A stretch of 64,000 nt of DNA from Saprospiraceae bacterium (GTDB lineage: Bacteria; Bacteroidota; Bacteroidia; Chitinophagales; Saprospiraceae), in assembly GCA_029212405.1 (NCBI GenBank), contig JARGNR010000018.1, positions 1,406 through 65,405 of the forward strand. The letters run 5' to 3'. Below, in pieces: positions 1 through 11,510 of this stretch (the first letter of the stretch is position 1; the number at the start of each line of letters is the position of its first letter). The notes under the pieces are model-generated. The model was not told the origin of the DNA. It searched no databases and was given only the letters and a program-made list of their open reading frames with translations. The position numbers were made by a program, and so were the translations under genes.

Positions 1-1208
1 GGAATACCTGCTAAATAGTAAGAACCAAACGTAATCCAAGTGGGAACTTTCACATCTTGTAATCCTCTCAAGGCCGCTAGTGCTGTCACTTGTAAGCCAT
101 CTGGTACTTGGAATATTGCCGCATAAATGAGCAACATGGACGCGATTTCAACAACTACAACATCATCAATGTATAGATAAGGAAGATAGGCTCTCAACCC
201 GATAAACAACAAACTACAAATCACCATGATCAAGGTCACCTGAATGAAGGCAGACAAACCAGCATTTCGCATCGCTGGATAATCTTTCTTTCCCATTTGA
301 TTGCCTACACGTATGGTAGATGCCATGGCCAATCCAGTACAAATCATAAAGGTAATAGACGATAGGTTGATGGCAATCTGATGTGCAGCCTGTGCATTTT
401 TATTCACCATACCCATAATTAATGCCGCGCCAGAAAATGCGGATATTTCAAAAAACATTTGCATAGATGTCGGCACTCCTAATTTAAATATTTTGGAAAA
501 CACTTTCTTCTGATATTTTCTAAAATCACAAGCATTGACATAACTCCATAAGTCCTTCCATTGCATCAGAATAATCACTAAAAAAACAATCATTGCAATT
601 CGTGCGATCAAACTTGCCAATGCAGCCCCCTCTACCCCTAATGCCGGAAATCCAAATTTGCCAAAAATCAGCAGGTAGTTCAATCCTACATTTAGAACAT
701 TCCCCAGCAACATTGCAACCATAGGAGGTTTTGTCTCTGACATTCCATCTGAAAACGATCGGAAAGTCATGAATATCATCATAGGAATCATGGCTATCGC
801 CGACATTACCATATAGCTTTTGGCTAATTCAACTACATCAGGATCTTGTCCTAGATATTTCATCAATGGCAGTCCAGCAAGAATTAAAACACATGACAAA
901 ATCCCAATCGCAAGATTAACTATAAAACTGTGTTTAAAGTATTGTGATATTCTTTTGTGTTGCAATGCTCCCTCTGCTTCTGATACCAAGGCAGGAAGTG
1001 CAAATGCAATTCCCATCCCTACTACAACAGGTACCGCAACTATAGCAACAGCTAATGAAACCGCTGCTAATGCATCTGCACCCAGTCTTCCTACCATTAA
1101 ATTATCGGCAAGATATACCGTAATTTGACCCAATTGACCTGCCATAATTGGTATTGCCAATTTTAGATTCAATTTAAAGTCCTTCTTATATTTATGAAGC
1201 CAATTCAT
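1..1208 (-). CDS. MATE family efflux transporter (3' part runs off the window)
   Basis: Reverse-strand translation from ATG at 1208: MNWLHKYKKDFKLNLKLAIPIMAGQLGQITVYLADNLMVGRLGADALAAVSLA..., typical MATE N-terminus with many TM segments; open to the window edge. Confidence 0.9.
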   Translation of the reverse strand, partial: MNWLHKYKKDFKLNLKLAIPIMAGQLGQITVYLADNLMVGRLGADALAAVSLAVAIVAVPVVVGMGIAFALPALVSEAEGALQHKRISQYFKHSFIVNLAIGILSCVLILAGLPLMKYLGQDPDVVELAKSYMVMSAIAMIPMMIFMTFRSFSDGMSETKPPMVAMLLGNVLNVGLNYLLIFGKFGFPALGVEGAALASLIARIAMIVFLVIILMQWKDLWSYVNACDFRKYQKKVFSKIFKLGVPTSMQMFFEISAFSGAALIMGMVNKNAQAAHQIAINLSSITFMICTGLAMASTIRVGNQMGKKDYPAMRNAGLSAFIQVTLIMVICSLLFIGLRAYLPYLYIDDVVVVEIASMLLIYAAIFQVPDGLQVTALAALRGLQDVKVPTWITFGSYYLAGI

Positions 1209-1324
1209 TTATCGCGCAAGATGAGGAATAGTTGATTTAATAAGCAATTTTGGGGTATGAAAACCGTATAACTAATTATTCGTCATAAGAGTTCCTAGAA
1301 TTGACTCCATAACAAACATAAAAA

Positions 1325-1352
1325 AGCCCGAAAGAAATACATCTTCCGAGCT
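1325..1352 (-). terminator. Rho-independent terminator of the DUF2911 gene
   Basis: Minus-strand RNA AGCUCGGAAG-AUGUAUUU-CUUUCGGGCU followed by UUUUUU; 10-bp stem including two G.U pairs. Confidence 0.75.
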
Positions 1353-1376
1353 TTACTATATTTTGTAATAAATCAC

Positions 1377-2465
1377 TTACTTAAAAGTAATAGGCATTTC
1401 TGCTCTTGTAGTATCCCATGCTATCACCATGTGCACCAATTTGTCAGATTTCTCCTCGAAAATAATTGATAAGTTCTCTACTATTTCTGGGTCTGATGAA
1501 AGCGTAACACCTGCTCTTCCTACATCTTTGGATTCATCTCTATTTGCTGCTCCCCATGCTGGTAAGTCCTTTGAAAAGATCATATCCCAACTGCCTTCCT
1601 TGATTTCTGCATACAATGCATATCTTCCTTTTTTCAATTCCAGATCGCCTACCATTACATCTTCATAAAATACAATTTCTGTAGATTGGTTCGCACCAAC
1701 TCTCCAAATATCTCCAGTTTTCAACAACTCTCCGAATACCTTTCTATCTTTTTTGAAAGGTCTACTGTAAACCACTTGAATTTTTGGCTTCATATTCACT
1801 TCCTCCCCTTTCAAATAATTCGTATACGCAGATTTCTCTGGGTAATGCGCCATATCCATTGGGCTTAAATCAGCACCAGAAAAGATCACAGGATTGAATT
1901 TGATTGGAATTTCAACTCTAGTTTTATCCCATTGAATCGTCATATGCGCAGTCATTTCATCCATTTCTCTGAAACTCATTGACAATGCTTCCACAGAAGT
2001 ACTTTCCATGGTTGGGTTTACCGTTATAGACGCCACTGTTTGTGAAGCATCTCTATTTTCTGATCCCCAGATACCTCTTTGGCTGGAAAAGTTGACAACC
2101 CAATCATTTTCATTGACTACTGCAGACATCGTATATGTCCCAGGGGTTACTGTAGTTCCTCCTATATCTACACTTTGGTAGAAGGTAATTTCTGAAGCCT
2201 CATTTGCTCCCATTCTCCATTCTTTTCCATAAGGCACTAAAGTTCCGAAAATGTCTCTATCTTTTTTCATTGGTCTGCTATAAACCACTTTGATTTTAGG
2301 TGACATGTTTCTGTCTTCTGGCCCTAAATAATTTCTCCATGCAGCTTGAGCAGGAAAATATTCTGCATCCATTTTACTTACATCTACTTTTGGCCATTTT
2401 GACTCTTGAGAAAATCCTGTACAAAAAAGCATTGTGGCAAATGCTACCATTAATAATTTCTTCAT
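1377..2465 (-). CDS. Secreted protein with two tandem DUF2911-like domains
   Basis: Signal peptide; two similar halves, each with PKI(K/Q)VVYSRP(M/F)KKDR.(I/V)FG.L...G..WR(M/V)GAN..(S/T)EI.FY. Confidence 0.85.
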   Translation of the reverse strand: MKKLLMVAFATMLFCTGFSQESKWPKVDVSKMDAEYFPAQAAWRNYLGPEDRNMSPKIKVVYSRPMKKDRDIFGTLVPYGKEWRMGANEASEITFYQSVDIGGTTVTPGTYTMSAVVNENDWVVNFSSQRGIWGSENRDASQTVASITVNPTMESTSVEALSMSFREMDEMTAHMTIQWDKTRVEIPIKFNPVIFSGADLSPMDMAHYPEKSAYTNYLKGEEVNMKPKIQVVYSRPFKKDRKVFGELLKTGDIWRVGANQSTEIVFYEDVMVGDLELKKGRYALYAEIKEGSWDMIFSKDLPAWGAANRDESKDVGRAGVTLSSDPEIVENLSIIFEEKSDKLVHMVIAWDTTRAEMPITFK

Positions 2466-2655
2466 CTTGTTCTTAGATTTTTAATTAAAAAAATTCGACT
2501 AACAATATTCCATCTGCTTCGATGTCATATTTGCTGCAAAGATAAGCATAAGTAGATATCTAGTTGACCTAATCCAGACAAATTCAAAATTCTAAAAAAA
2601 TTCAAAAGAATTCCTTACCTTTTAATTTAACTTCAAACAACCAAAATTAAAATCT

Positions 2656-2946
2656 ATGCCTAAATATGGAACAATCATCATTGTCTATGCGTACGATGAT
2701 TCATCTAAACAAAGTATTGAATCGGTTTTAAATGGCCATTCTATCCCGTTTCTTATCAAAGAAAACAGCTTTTTTTTCAAAACATTATCCAAAAAAAATA
2801 GAGATGAGATTAGCAAACAACTCAATGAGTTGGATCTCACTTTTTTACTTTTTCACAATAATAACTCTGATGGAGATAAGATCAAAGGAGGTAATTTACC
2901 TCACGAAGAACGGCGAGCAATAAAGAGCTATATCATTGATGAATAA
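2656..2946 (+). CDS. Small hypothetical protein (96 aa)
   Basis: ORF MPKYGTIIIVYAYDDSSKQSIESVLNGHSIPFLIKENSFFFKTLSKKNRDEISK...; fits the gap before the next + gene. Confidence 0.6.
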   Translation: MPKYGTIIIVYAYDDSSKQSIESVLNGHSIPFLIKENSFFFKTLSKKNRDEISKQLNELDLTFLLFHNNNSDGDKIKGGNLPHEERRAIKSYIIDE

Positions 2947-2979
2947 TTTACTTCTCTCATTACCCCAAAAAAAATCAAA

Positions 2980-3984
2980 ATGAAAAAAGGTATTACTTTA
3001 ATAATTTTTGCCTTTGTCTTTCAATCTGTCAGTAGTCAAATTACTCATGGATTTTATAGACAATACTTACCTATCAATACACATGCACAAATAAGTTATT
3101 TATCCCCAGGATCAGACTTGGAGACCATACTCTTTGATGCAGAGCCCGTGGTTAGGTACCACTTCTACAACAATATAGCAAAGAAAAACTTACGAGTTGA
3201 ACCAAAAGGCAAAGCGTTCTATGTTAGTTTTCGCCCACATTTGAGAATGTATAATTCTCAAAGTAACCCGGTAAGAACACCTAGCTACAAAATCGCATTG
3301 GGTGGTCAATACAGTAAGTTATTTCATCATTCTACTACAAAAGCAGAACAATTTTCCTTTAGTTTTGAAAGTGGTCATTATTCGAATGGACAACCCAACT
3401 GTTTTTTAGATCCCAATATTCTTGATGGGATTCCAGCTTGTGACTCCTTGTATCTTGCACTGGCTAATGCAGATGATTTGTCACCCTTGATCAATCGGGA
3501 AAGTGGAAATTTTTCTACCAATTGGACAGAAGTCATCTTTCAATATAAATGGATCAGAGCTGATGAAGAAAATTACATGGAAAACAAAAGTCATACCCTA
3601 AGACTTGGATATACACTTTATCATGACAAATTTCTATTTCTTGCCAACTTTGGAGGATATTCCGATAATGATATTAAATTGTATGGTCGCCACTTCATTA
3701 ATGGCTTATACGAATACAGTTCAAGTTTAAATTTATTTGGTAAATCCACAGACTTTTTATTCAATCAAAGCTTGGATTATGTAACCAACGCTGATTCAAG
3801 AGTACCGAGCTTACGTTCTGTCACTAAATTTGTCATCTTCCCTTTCCCAAGTGATTTAGGAGTATTTGCTTCTTTTATTAAAGGAAGAGACAATTATAAT
3901 ATTCGATTTGTAGATAATGTCACTCAATTTCAAATCGGTTTAACCTGGACAGGAAAAATGAAATTAAGTTTGGATATGGACTAA
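2980..3984 (+). CDS. Hypothetical outer-membrane/exported protein, probable beta-barrel
   Basis: Signal peptide MKKGITLIIFAFVFQSVSSQ; alternating aromatic beta-strand-like pattern. Confidence 0.65.
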   Translation: MKKGITLIIFAFVFQSVSSQITHGFYRQYLPINTHAQISYLSPGSDLETILFDAEPVVRYHFYNNIAKKNLRVEPKGKAFYVSFRPHLRMYNSQSNPVRTPSYKIALGGQYSKLFHHSTTKAEQFSFSFESGHYSNGQPNCFLDPNILDGIPACDSLYLALANADDLSPLINRESGNFSTNWTEVIFQYKWIRADEENYMENKSHTLRLGYTLYHDKFLFLANFGGYSDNDIKLYGRHFINGLYEYSSSLNLFGKSTDFLFNQSLDYVTNADSRVPSLRSVTKFVIFPFPSDLGVFASFIKGRDNYNIRFVDNVTQFQIGLTWTGKMKLSLDMD

Positions 3985-3996
3985 TGATTGAAATGA

Positions 3997-4050
3997 TGAG
4001 ATTGATAAAGACCATTTTGAATCAATACAAAATGGTCTTTATCAATCTCA
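3997..4050. terminator. Bidirectional hairpin between convergent genes
   Basis: Perfect 23-bp inverted repeat TGAGATTGATAAAGACCATTTTG / CAAAATGGTCTTTATCAATCTCA with 8-nt loop AATCAATA. Confidence 0.7.
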
Positions 4051-4148
4051 ATTTTAAACTAAACTATTTCACCGAAACTTAAATTAAAACTGAGTGCTTA
4101 TTAGCTATGAAAACGTATAACGATCCAACCTAGCTGGTTTCTTCATTA

Positions 4149-7100
4149 TTAATAGATTACCATTACAGTTCCCACTTGATGCACGCTTTCTATTTCTCCA
4201 TTACAATCCACAACTTCTGCTTCTATCATCCAAACATAGCTTCCAAGTAAAGCATTATTGCCCCCAATTTTACCATCCCATCCCTCTTCTAGATTGGAAG
4301 TTTTATACACCAAACTCCCATTTCTGCTAAAAACTCGAAGCAAAAAATCTTGATAGTCTACCTGAGGAGCCACTTTCATTCTTTCATTCGTCGAATTACC
4401 ATCAGGAGAAAATATATTAGATACAACAAAGTTCTCAGCCACCCTCGTATCATCCACATTATAGGAGCTTACAATAGAACTACATCCATTGGACAATTCA
4501 ATTTCATATAATCCTTCTTTTGTAATCGTACGTTCTAAAGATTCAAAACCATCCAACCATTCATAGGTAATTTGATCTGTAATATTCAATTTTATAGTTA
4601 TTCCTTGACTGGTACAAAAGGTTAGCTCTTGCAAAGGAATCTCATCCAAATCTGGTATTTCTTCAACGGTAACAACTTCTTCAAATACACAACCATCGGA
4701 TTGAATAATAGTAAGTATATATTCTCCTGCCACCATCTCTTCTACACTCCCATTCATTTCTTCCCCATCTATGAATAATGTGAATGGAGCCATCCCTCCT
4801 TGGATTTTACTCAATTCAAATCTTCCATTTGATTCCCCTTCACAGGTAGGTTCTGTGATATAAAATGTTTGAATAGGGTCAATTTTATCGACTACAATAG
4901 ACCTAGAGTTAGTACACCCTTCTTTATTGGTCACGACCACCATATAATCTCCTGGTTGACTTGTTTGCAATGCAGAATTTTCAATTGCAATATCATCTGG
5001 TCCGCCTGTCCATTCCCATTCTGTCCCTTCTTCCGTATCAAATTGAATATTAGTCATCTCCTCACAGTTCAAAATATAGGCATCATTCAAAATGATTTCT
5101 GGGACCACTACTTCATTCAGTAATTCATACTCTTCTATAAAAACACAAATATGATCTTCGCCTTCTACTGTCACTTCAAGTTGATAAACCCCTGGCTTAG
5201 TAGCAAGATATTCTTGCTCAAATCCAACAATAACACCATTTTCATCTTTCCAAATATACGTTTCAGAATTATTGTTGGATACATATTGAAGCAATGCTTC
5301 CTCATGTAAACAATCGATCATATGGTCACTTCCTACCACTCCCCTTTCTAATATGTCAACAGAAAAAAGTAGTGTCGAATCACATCCTGATACAGACGGT
5401 AAGACTACCGAATAATCTCCTTCCTGATCAAACATCTCACTACCCACCAATATGCTTTCTCCTTGACAAAGTGAAAAAACTCTTTCGGAAATCACCTCTT
5501 CGCTGATCGTGATATCCACTTCCAATTGAGTACATTCATCAATATCAATTGTAGCTTGTGTGGTCTGGCAAAACGTGTATATACCATCATCATAACATTC
5601 TCCATAACACAAATCAGCCACTATCACTTGTACTTCTGGTTCAAGCTGTTCTTCCACCCCCACCGTACTCTCGGTTGAACATCCATTTCCATACACCAAT
5701 TGAATGGTATAACTCCCTGTTTCACAAATTTCTATTACTTCATCTGCTGAAGTAAACCCGTTGGGCCCAGTCCATACAACTTCATAGTCAGATGGATTGG
5801 TTGCTCCTCTTTCATTTAAAATAGTTGGAATCAAGGTAGTACATGTATTTTCACAAGTAAGAAGTACATCTGAAGAGGGCAATATAGTATACTCCATTAA
5901 ATGTACATCAACAGAAAAATTAACGCTACAACCATTTGAAGTAACATTCACTTCATAGATACCAGATTGATCCAGTTCTACACCATACGAATTTCCTGTT
6001 CCAGTAAAACTAGAATTAAAACCGCCAGAACCAATAATCTCGTATTCTGCTCCATTTTCATCATGAACGATTTCCAAAAGAGCATTTTCATCGCATATCT
6101 GAGACAAGTTGTACGACACATTTTGCAGTGTGCCGATCACCTCTACATTAATAATATCTGGACAATAGGTTCCGTTATCCACTTCTACTACATGGAAACC
6201 TGTAGGGAAGACCTGACCTTCCACCTCCACCGATTCTCCTTCGCATACAAAATAAGTTTCATAACTTTCTTCATAGCTATGCGCCACTACCGTCAAATTA
6301 ATAATAGTATTGCAATCTTGTTCAATGATATAATTTCCTGCTCCAGATATGTCTATTCCTAAATATTCGTACGTATCTCCACATATTTCAAGTTCTTCAG
6401 TAATTGTCTCAATTGTATCATCATATTGAATTGAAAATATATCGGTCATGATACAACCTAGTTCATCCGTATATTCTACTGTATATGTTCCTGATTCCGT
6501 TGCATCTATAGACAGTCCTGTAGAAGTGGAGCCATCTGGTAGATACCAAACTGGTTCTACATGAAAATCTTCAGGCATACCCAGCATGGACCACCCAACA
6601 ACTTCAAGAGTGACCGTACTTTCCTCACAAGACAATGAATGATTACCAACAGGGTAAATTTCTACAAATTCTATAATTGAAATCAAATCTACAGATACCG
6701 TTGAGATACATGCATTATTATCTTCTAGCACAAACTCAACAATTTGGGACTCTGGTAACGTAATTATTACTGAACTATTCCCAAGTAGTGTATGGCTGGA
6801 TGTTGATACTCCAATAATCTCAAAATCTCCTCCCAAAATGTCAAACTGCCATTCCTTTGGCTCACAGCTTATAAACTGAAAACTATAATCAGGAAATTGC
6901 ATATCACATTCACAGGCATCAGGATAAGAAATTGAAACTGGTCCACATGGAAAATCAGGAATACCAGGTACATTAAATCCTGAATTGAAAAAATTTCCAC
7001 CGCAAGCAAAACAATCACCTGTGGTATCGATAGGAATTTCTTTGATCAATTCCAATGTATCAATGATCCAATCTTCTTCCCATTCTAACACCAATTCAAA

Positions 7101-8075
7101 TCCATATGGAAAATTTCGAGTGGTATCATTGCTTGAAGAAATCTCAATCTCAGATAAATAAACATCTAGATTTCCTGGTCCATAGTACTCTACCCCAGGA
7201 TCTAAAATCAACTCATAATACTGGTCCATAAATTCAAAATAAGTCGTGTCAAACAACTCGATCGTATCGATATTTGCCAAGGTCCATTTTCCACCTATAC
7301 GTACTGGTATAGGTAAGAATGTAGTATCGATAATCGTCGTATCGTAACATGTTTCATTGTTTCCGTAATTGCACCCATCATTGATCAAATTACATTCCAG
7401 TCCCAATGATGATTGTAAGGAGGCAAGATATTCCAGAAATGAATTATTATCCACCATATCTCCATCCGAATTGAGTAAGATAAATGCAAACTGATTGGTA
7501 TCAATGCATTCTTCGTTGGAGCTCCCGATTATAACGGTATCGCAAACAATGGAATCCGCTAGACAACCTTCCACTGTACCAATTATTTCTGTCGTATATT
7601 GAGTGGAACTACATGATACAGTGGAGCAAAAGGACCAAATCGGCACTGGTGTACCATTGGGCAAAGAAATAGATACCCCATCTGCATCACAATCCGCTAA
7701 CACATCCTCAGGACAATCAATATCTCCATATCCCAATCCAATATTTGTAGTTATGGACGTGATCGAATTGCTATTATCGTCTACCAGAATAGTCAAGCTG
7801 TCCACACAGCCATCAATATTGGATACAAAAATAATCTCATATTCACCACATTCTGAAAATATAAATTCTGTTTCTCCAGCTTGAACTGAAGCAATTGAAA
7901 TAAGCTTATCATTTTCACATTCAAAATAAAATGTACCCTCGTTTTGATCAATTGGAAAGGAGTGTTTAAATCCACACACAAGGGTGTCCGTTGGTAAAAA
8001 ACCACATTCTTGACTGAAGGCAAAAATGGAAATACAAGTAAAAATAAAAGTTGTAATTAATCTCATAATATTCAT
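4149..8075 (-). CDS. Large secreted protein with C-terminal T9SS type B (gliding-motility-associated) sorting domain
   Basis: Signal peptide; C-terminus VVSNIFSPDGNSTNERMKV...LLRVFSRNGSLVYKTSNLEEGWDGKIGGNNALLGSYVWMIEAEVVDCNG...GTVMVIY. Confidence 0.88.
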   Translation of the reverse strand: MNIMRLITTFIFTCISIFAFSQECGFLPTDTLVCGFKHSFPIDQNEGTFYFECENDKLISIASVQAGETEFIFSECGEYEIIFVSNIDGCVDSLTILVDDNSNSITSITTNIGLGYGDIDCPEDVLADCDADGVSISLPNGTPVPIWSFCSTVSCSSTQYTTEIIGTVEGCLADSIVCDTVIIGSSNEECIDTNQFAFILLNSDGDMVDNNSFLEYLASLQSSLGLECNLINDGCNYGNNETCYDTTIIDTTFLPIPVRIGGKWTLANIDTIELFDTTYFEFMDQYYELILDPGVEYYGPGNLDVYLSEIEISSSNDTTRNFPYGFELVLEWEEDWIIDTLELIKEIPIDTTGDCFACGGNFFNSGFNVPGIPDFPCGPVSISYPDACECDMQFPDYSFQFISCEPKEWQFDILGGDFEIIGVSTSSHTLLGNSSVIITLPESQIVEFVLEDNNACISTVSVDLISIIEFVEIYPVGNHSLSCEESTVTLEVVGWSMLGMPEDFHVEPVWYLPDGSTSTGLSIDATESGTYTVEYTDELGCIMTDIFSIQYDDTIETITEELEICGDTYEYLGIDISGAGNYIIEQDCNTIINLTVVAHSYEESYETYFVCEGESVEVEGQVFPTGFHVVEVDNGTYCPDIINVEVIGTLQNVSYNLSQICDENALLEIVHDENGAEYEIIGSGGFNSSFTGTGNSYGVELDQSGIYEVNVTSNGCSVNFSVDVHLMEYTILPSSDVLLTCENTCTTLIPTILNERGATNPSDYEVVWTGPNGFTSADEVIEICETGSYTIQLVYGNGCSTESTVGVEEQLEPEVQVIVADLCYGECYDDGIYTFCQTTQATIDIDECTQLEVDITISEEVISERVFSLCQGESILVGSEMFDQEGDYSVVLPSVSGCDSTLLFSVDILERGVVGSDHMIDCLHEEALLQYVSNNNSETYIWKDENGVIVGFEQEYLATKPGVYQLEVTVEGEDHICVFIEEYELLNEVVVPEIILNDAYILNCEEMTNIQFDTEEGTEWEWTGGPDDIAIENSALQTSQPGDYMVVVTNKEGCTNSRSIVVDKIDPIQTFYITEPTCEGESNGRFELSKIQGGMAPFTLFIDGEEMNGSVEEMVAGEYILTIIQSDGCVFEEVVTVEEIPDLDEIPLQELTFCTSQGITIKLNITDQITYEWLDGFESLERTITKEGLYEIELSNGCSSIVSSYNVDDTRVAENFVVSNIFSPDGNSTNERMKVAPQVDYQDFLLRVFSRNGSLVYKTSNLEEGWDGKIGGNNALLGSYVWMIEAEVVDCNGEIESVHQVGTVMVIY

Positions 8076-8153
8076 GGATTTTGCTTTGGGAGCATACTAC
8101 AAAGAGTTTTATTGATGTATTTTCGCTGCTAAACTTTCCATAAAATAAATCTT

Positions 8154-8630
8154 ATGCCTAAAGAATATTCTACCAGATTGGAAGTGATTCTGACTAAATT
8201 TGAAAATGAGATTAAATACTTAGATTTGGCTGAAATGTCAATAAAACCTACGAGTGGCGCTTGGTCAAAAAAAGAAATTGTGGGTCATTTAATTGATTCT
8301 GCCCTATCGAATTATCACCGCTTTATTTCTGCTGAAAAAAAAGGAAATTTAGAATTTGAAGGGTATGATCAAGACAAATGGGTAATTAAAAATGACTATG
8401 AAAATAGAGATATCAATGAATTGATTGCGCTCTTTCTAGGCCTCAATCGACACATTTCAAATTTGATTTCGACCCTAGATCCAAATACCCTTGCTGAAAC
8501 AACATTGGAACATAATTTTGACCAAATTTGTATGAAAGGGCTAGAAAAAGAAACTCCTGCATCATTAAATTACCTAATTGAGGATTACCTCTTTCATTTA
8601 AACCATCATCTAAAGCAAATTCTGAGTTAA
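8154..8630 (+). CDS. DinB family protein
   Basis: SGAWSKKEIVGHLIDSALSNYHRFI and C-terminal YLFHLNHHLKQI: DinB-like His arrangement. Confidence 0.8.
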   Translation: MPKEYSTRLEVILTKFENEIKYLDLAEMSIKPTSGAWSKKEIVGHLIDSALSNYHRFISAEKKGNLEFEGYDQDKWVIKNDYENRDINELIALFLGLNRHISNLISTLDPNTLAETTLEHNFDQICMKGLEKETPASLNYLIEDYLFHLNHHLKQILS

Positions 8631-8672
8631 CTGTAGTCTTGAAATATTCAATATAAAATCAAAACTCAAAAA

Positions 8673-8706
8673 AAAGGCGACATTATCCGTAGATAACATC
8701 GCCTTT
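8673..8706. terminator. Bidirectional terminator between the dinB-like gene and groEL
   Basis: AAAGGCGA-CA-TTATC-CGTA-GATAA-CA-TCGCCTTT hairpin flanked by A-run and T-run. Confidence 0.75.
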
Positions 8707-8733
8707 GTATTTCTAAAGGTATAAACCCTTTTC

Positions 8734-10386
<1,653 letters not shown>

Positions 10387-10461
10387 TTAAAATTGAAATT
10401 TTCCCCTTATACAACTTTATTATTAAGTCAAAGGGGTTTTCAGTTTTGATAATTTGAATGA

Positions 10462-10725
10462 TTAGATGATGACTAAAATATCGTCTTCTCTCATTATAAG
10501 ATAATCTTTGCCTTTGTAGTGAATTTCTTGACCAGCGTATTTTCCATAAAGAACTGTATCGCCTTTTTTCACAGTCATTGCGTTTCCATCTTTTCCAGGC
10601 CCAACAGCTATGACTTCTCCTTTTTGTGGCTTTTCTTTAACTGTATCAGGGATAATAATTCCTCCTGAAGTCTTTTCTTCGGCTTCTGCAGCTTTTACTA
10701 CTACTCTATCATTGATTGGCTTCAT
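10462..10725 (-). CDS. groES: Co-chaperonin GroES
   Basis: [44 protein letters not shown]... Confidence 0.98.
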   Translation of the reverse strand: MKPINDRVVVKAAEAEEKTSGGIIIPDTVKEKPQKGEVIAVGPGKDGNAMTVKKGDTVLYGKYAGQEIHYKGKDYLIMREDDILVII

Positions 10726-10962
10726 AGATAAAATATATTTTTTGTTTGATTAATTAATTTCTATTCGACTTTCACACTATTGCAGAATGTATGCCACATC
10801 TTAATTACTGTCATATTTGCAGACATCTCATTTAATGGCTGAAATCCCTGTAGAAATAGCAGTTTCCGCTTGTCATTTTGACATAGAATCCTGAATAAAG
10901 AATTGGTATCTAAAGTTCATGCCCAATCTAAAAAGTGTGTTACAACATTTATATAATAAAAA

Positions 10963-10988
10963 AGACCCTCAAAATTATTTGAGAGTCT
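10963..10988 (-). terminator. Rho-independent terminator of the 94-aa ORF gene
   Basis: Minus strand AGACUCUCAAA...UUUGAGGGUCU followed by UUUUUUAUU. Confidence 0.8.
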
Positions 10989-11010
10989 CTATGAATTTTG
11001 TGAAACTAGT

Positions 11011-11295
11011 TTAATCAATATCTGCTACAATAAAGTCAAAACTTGAGGCAATCGGGACCAAATTATTGTCATAAACATATAATCTAAAACCACCAGTAAA
11101 TGCATTGAGTACATAAGACATACCTGGGTATTGTCCGGTCAAAGAAATTATCGGTACAGGATTAGAAATCTTATCATTGTAATCAATATAATACTGACCA
11201 ACATTTGATTGAATTTGACTAGTAAAATTTCCATTGCTCTCTATTGCTCCATCAGCTGATACAGTTCCGCAATAACCATTTAAAGAATTTGCCAT
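11011..11295 (-). CDS. Small beta-rich hypothetical protein (94 aa), resembles free-standing tail-fibre/lectin-tip-like beta-sandwich modules
   Basis: MANSLNGYCGTVSADGAIES...YYIDYNDKISNPVPIISLTG...FRLYVYDNNLVPIASSFDFIVADID; no signal peptide; own terminator downstream. Confidence 0.65.
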   Translation of the reverse strand: MANSLNGYCGTVSADGAIESNGNFTSQIQSNVGQYYIDYNDKISNPVPIISLTGQYPGMSYVLNAFTGGFRLYVYDNNLVPIASSFDFIVADID

Positions 11296-11468
11296 TACTT
11301 TTTATTTTTTAAGTTTATTCCTACTCTGTTTGACTTAGATTTCCATGTTTCTTGCCTAAAAGGGTTTTCGGATTCGCCCTTAAAGAAATTGCGCATATTC
11401 ATGATTCAAAGATGAGACAAGGAAACATATTGATGTAGACTTTTTACCCTAGAAATCAATTTTTATAA

Positions 11469-11510
11469 ACCCTGAGCACCTCAAGGGTATACCCTGAATC
11501 CTACGAGGGA
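11469..11510. promoter_or_regulatory. Candidate tandem operator: two ACCCT-N10-AGGG(T/A) dyads
   Basis: ACCCTGAGCACCTCAAGGGT (11469-11488) and ACCCTGAATCCTACGAGGGA (11491-11510), period 22 bp, in a divergent intergenic region. Confidence 0.5.

Noticed and set aside
820-1128. 102-aa + strand ORF
   Set aside because: Antisense to the MATE transporter reading frame; low-complexity Ala/Thr/Ser composition typical of a shadow ORF.
1256-4125. Similar strings TATGAAAACCGTATAAC (about 1257) and TATGAAAACGTATAAC (about 4106)
   Set aside because: Short, with an indel, in AT-rich sequence; expected by chance in 64 kb and no common position relative to genes.
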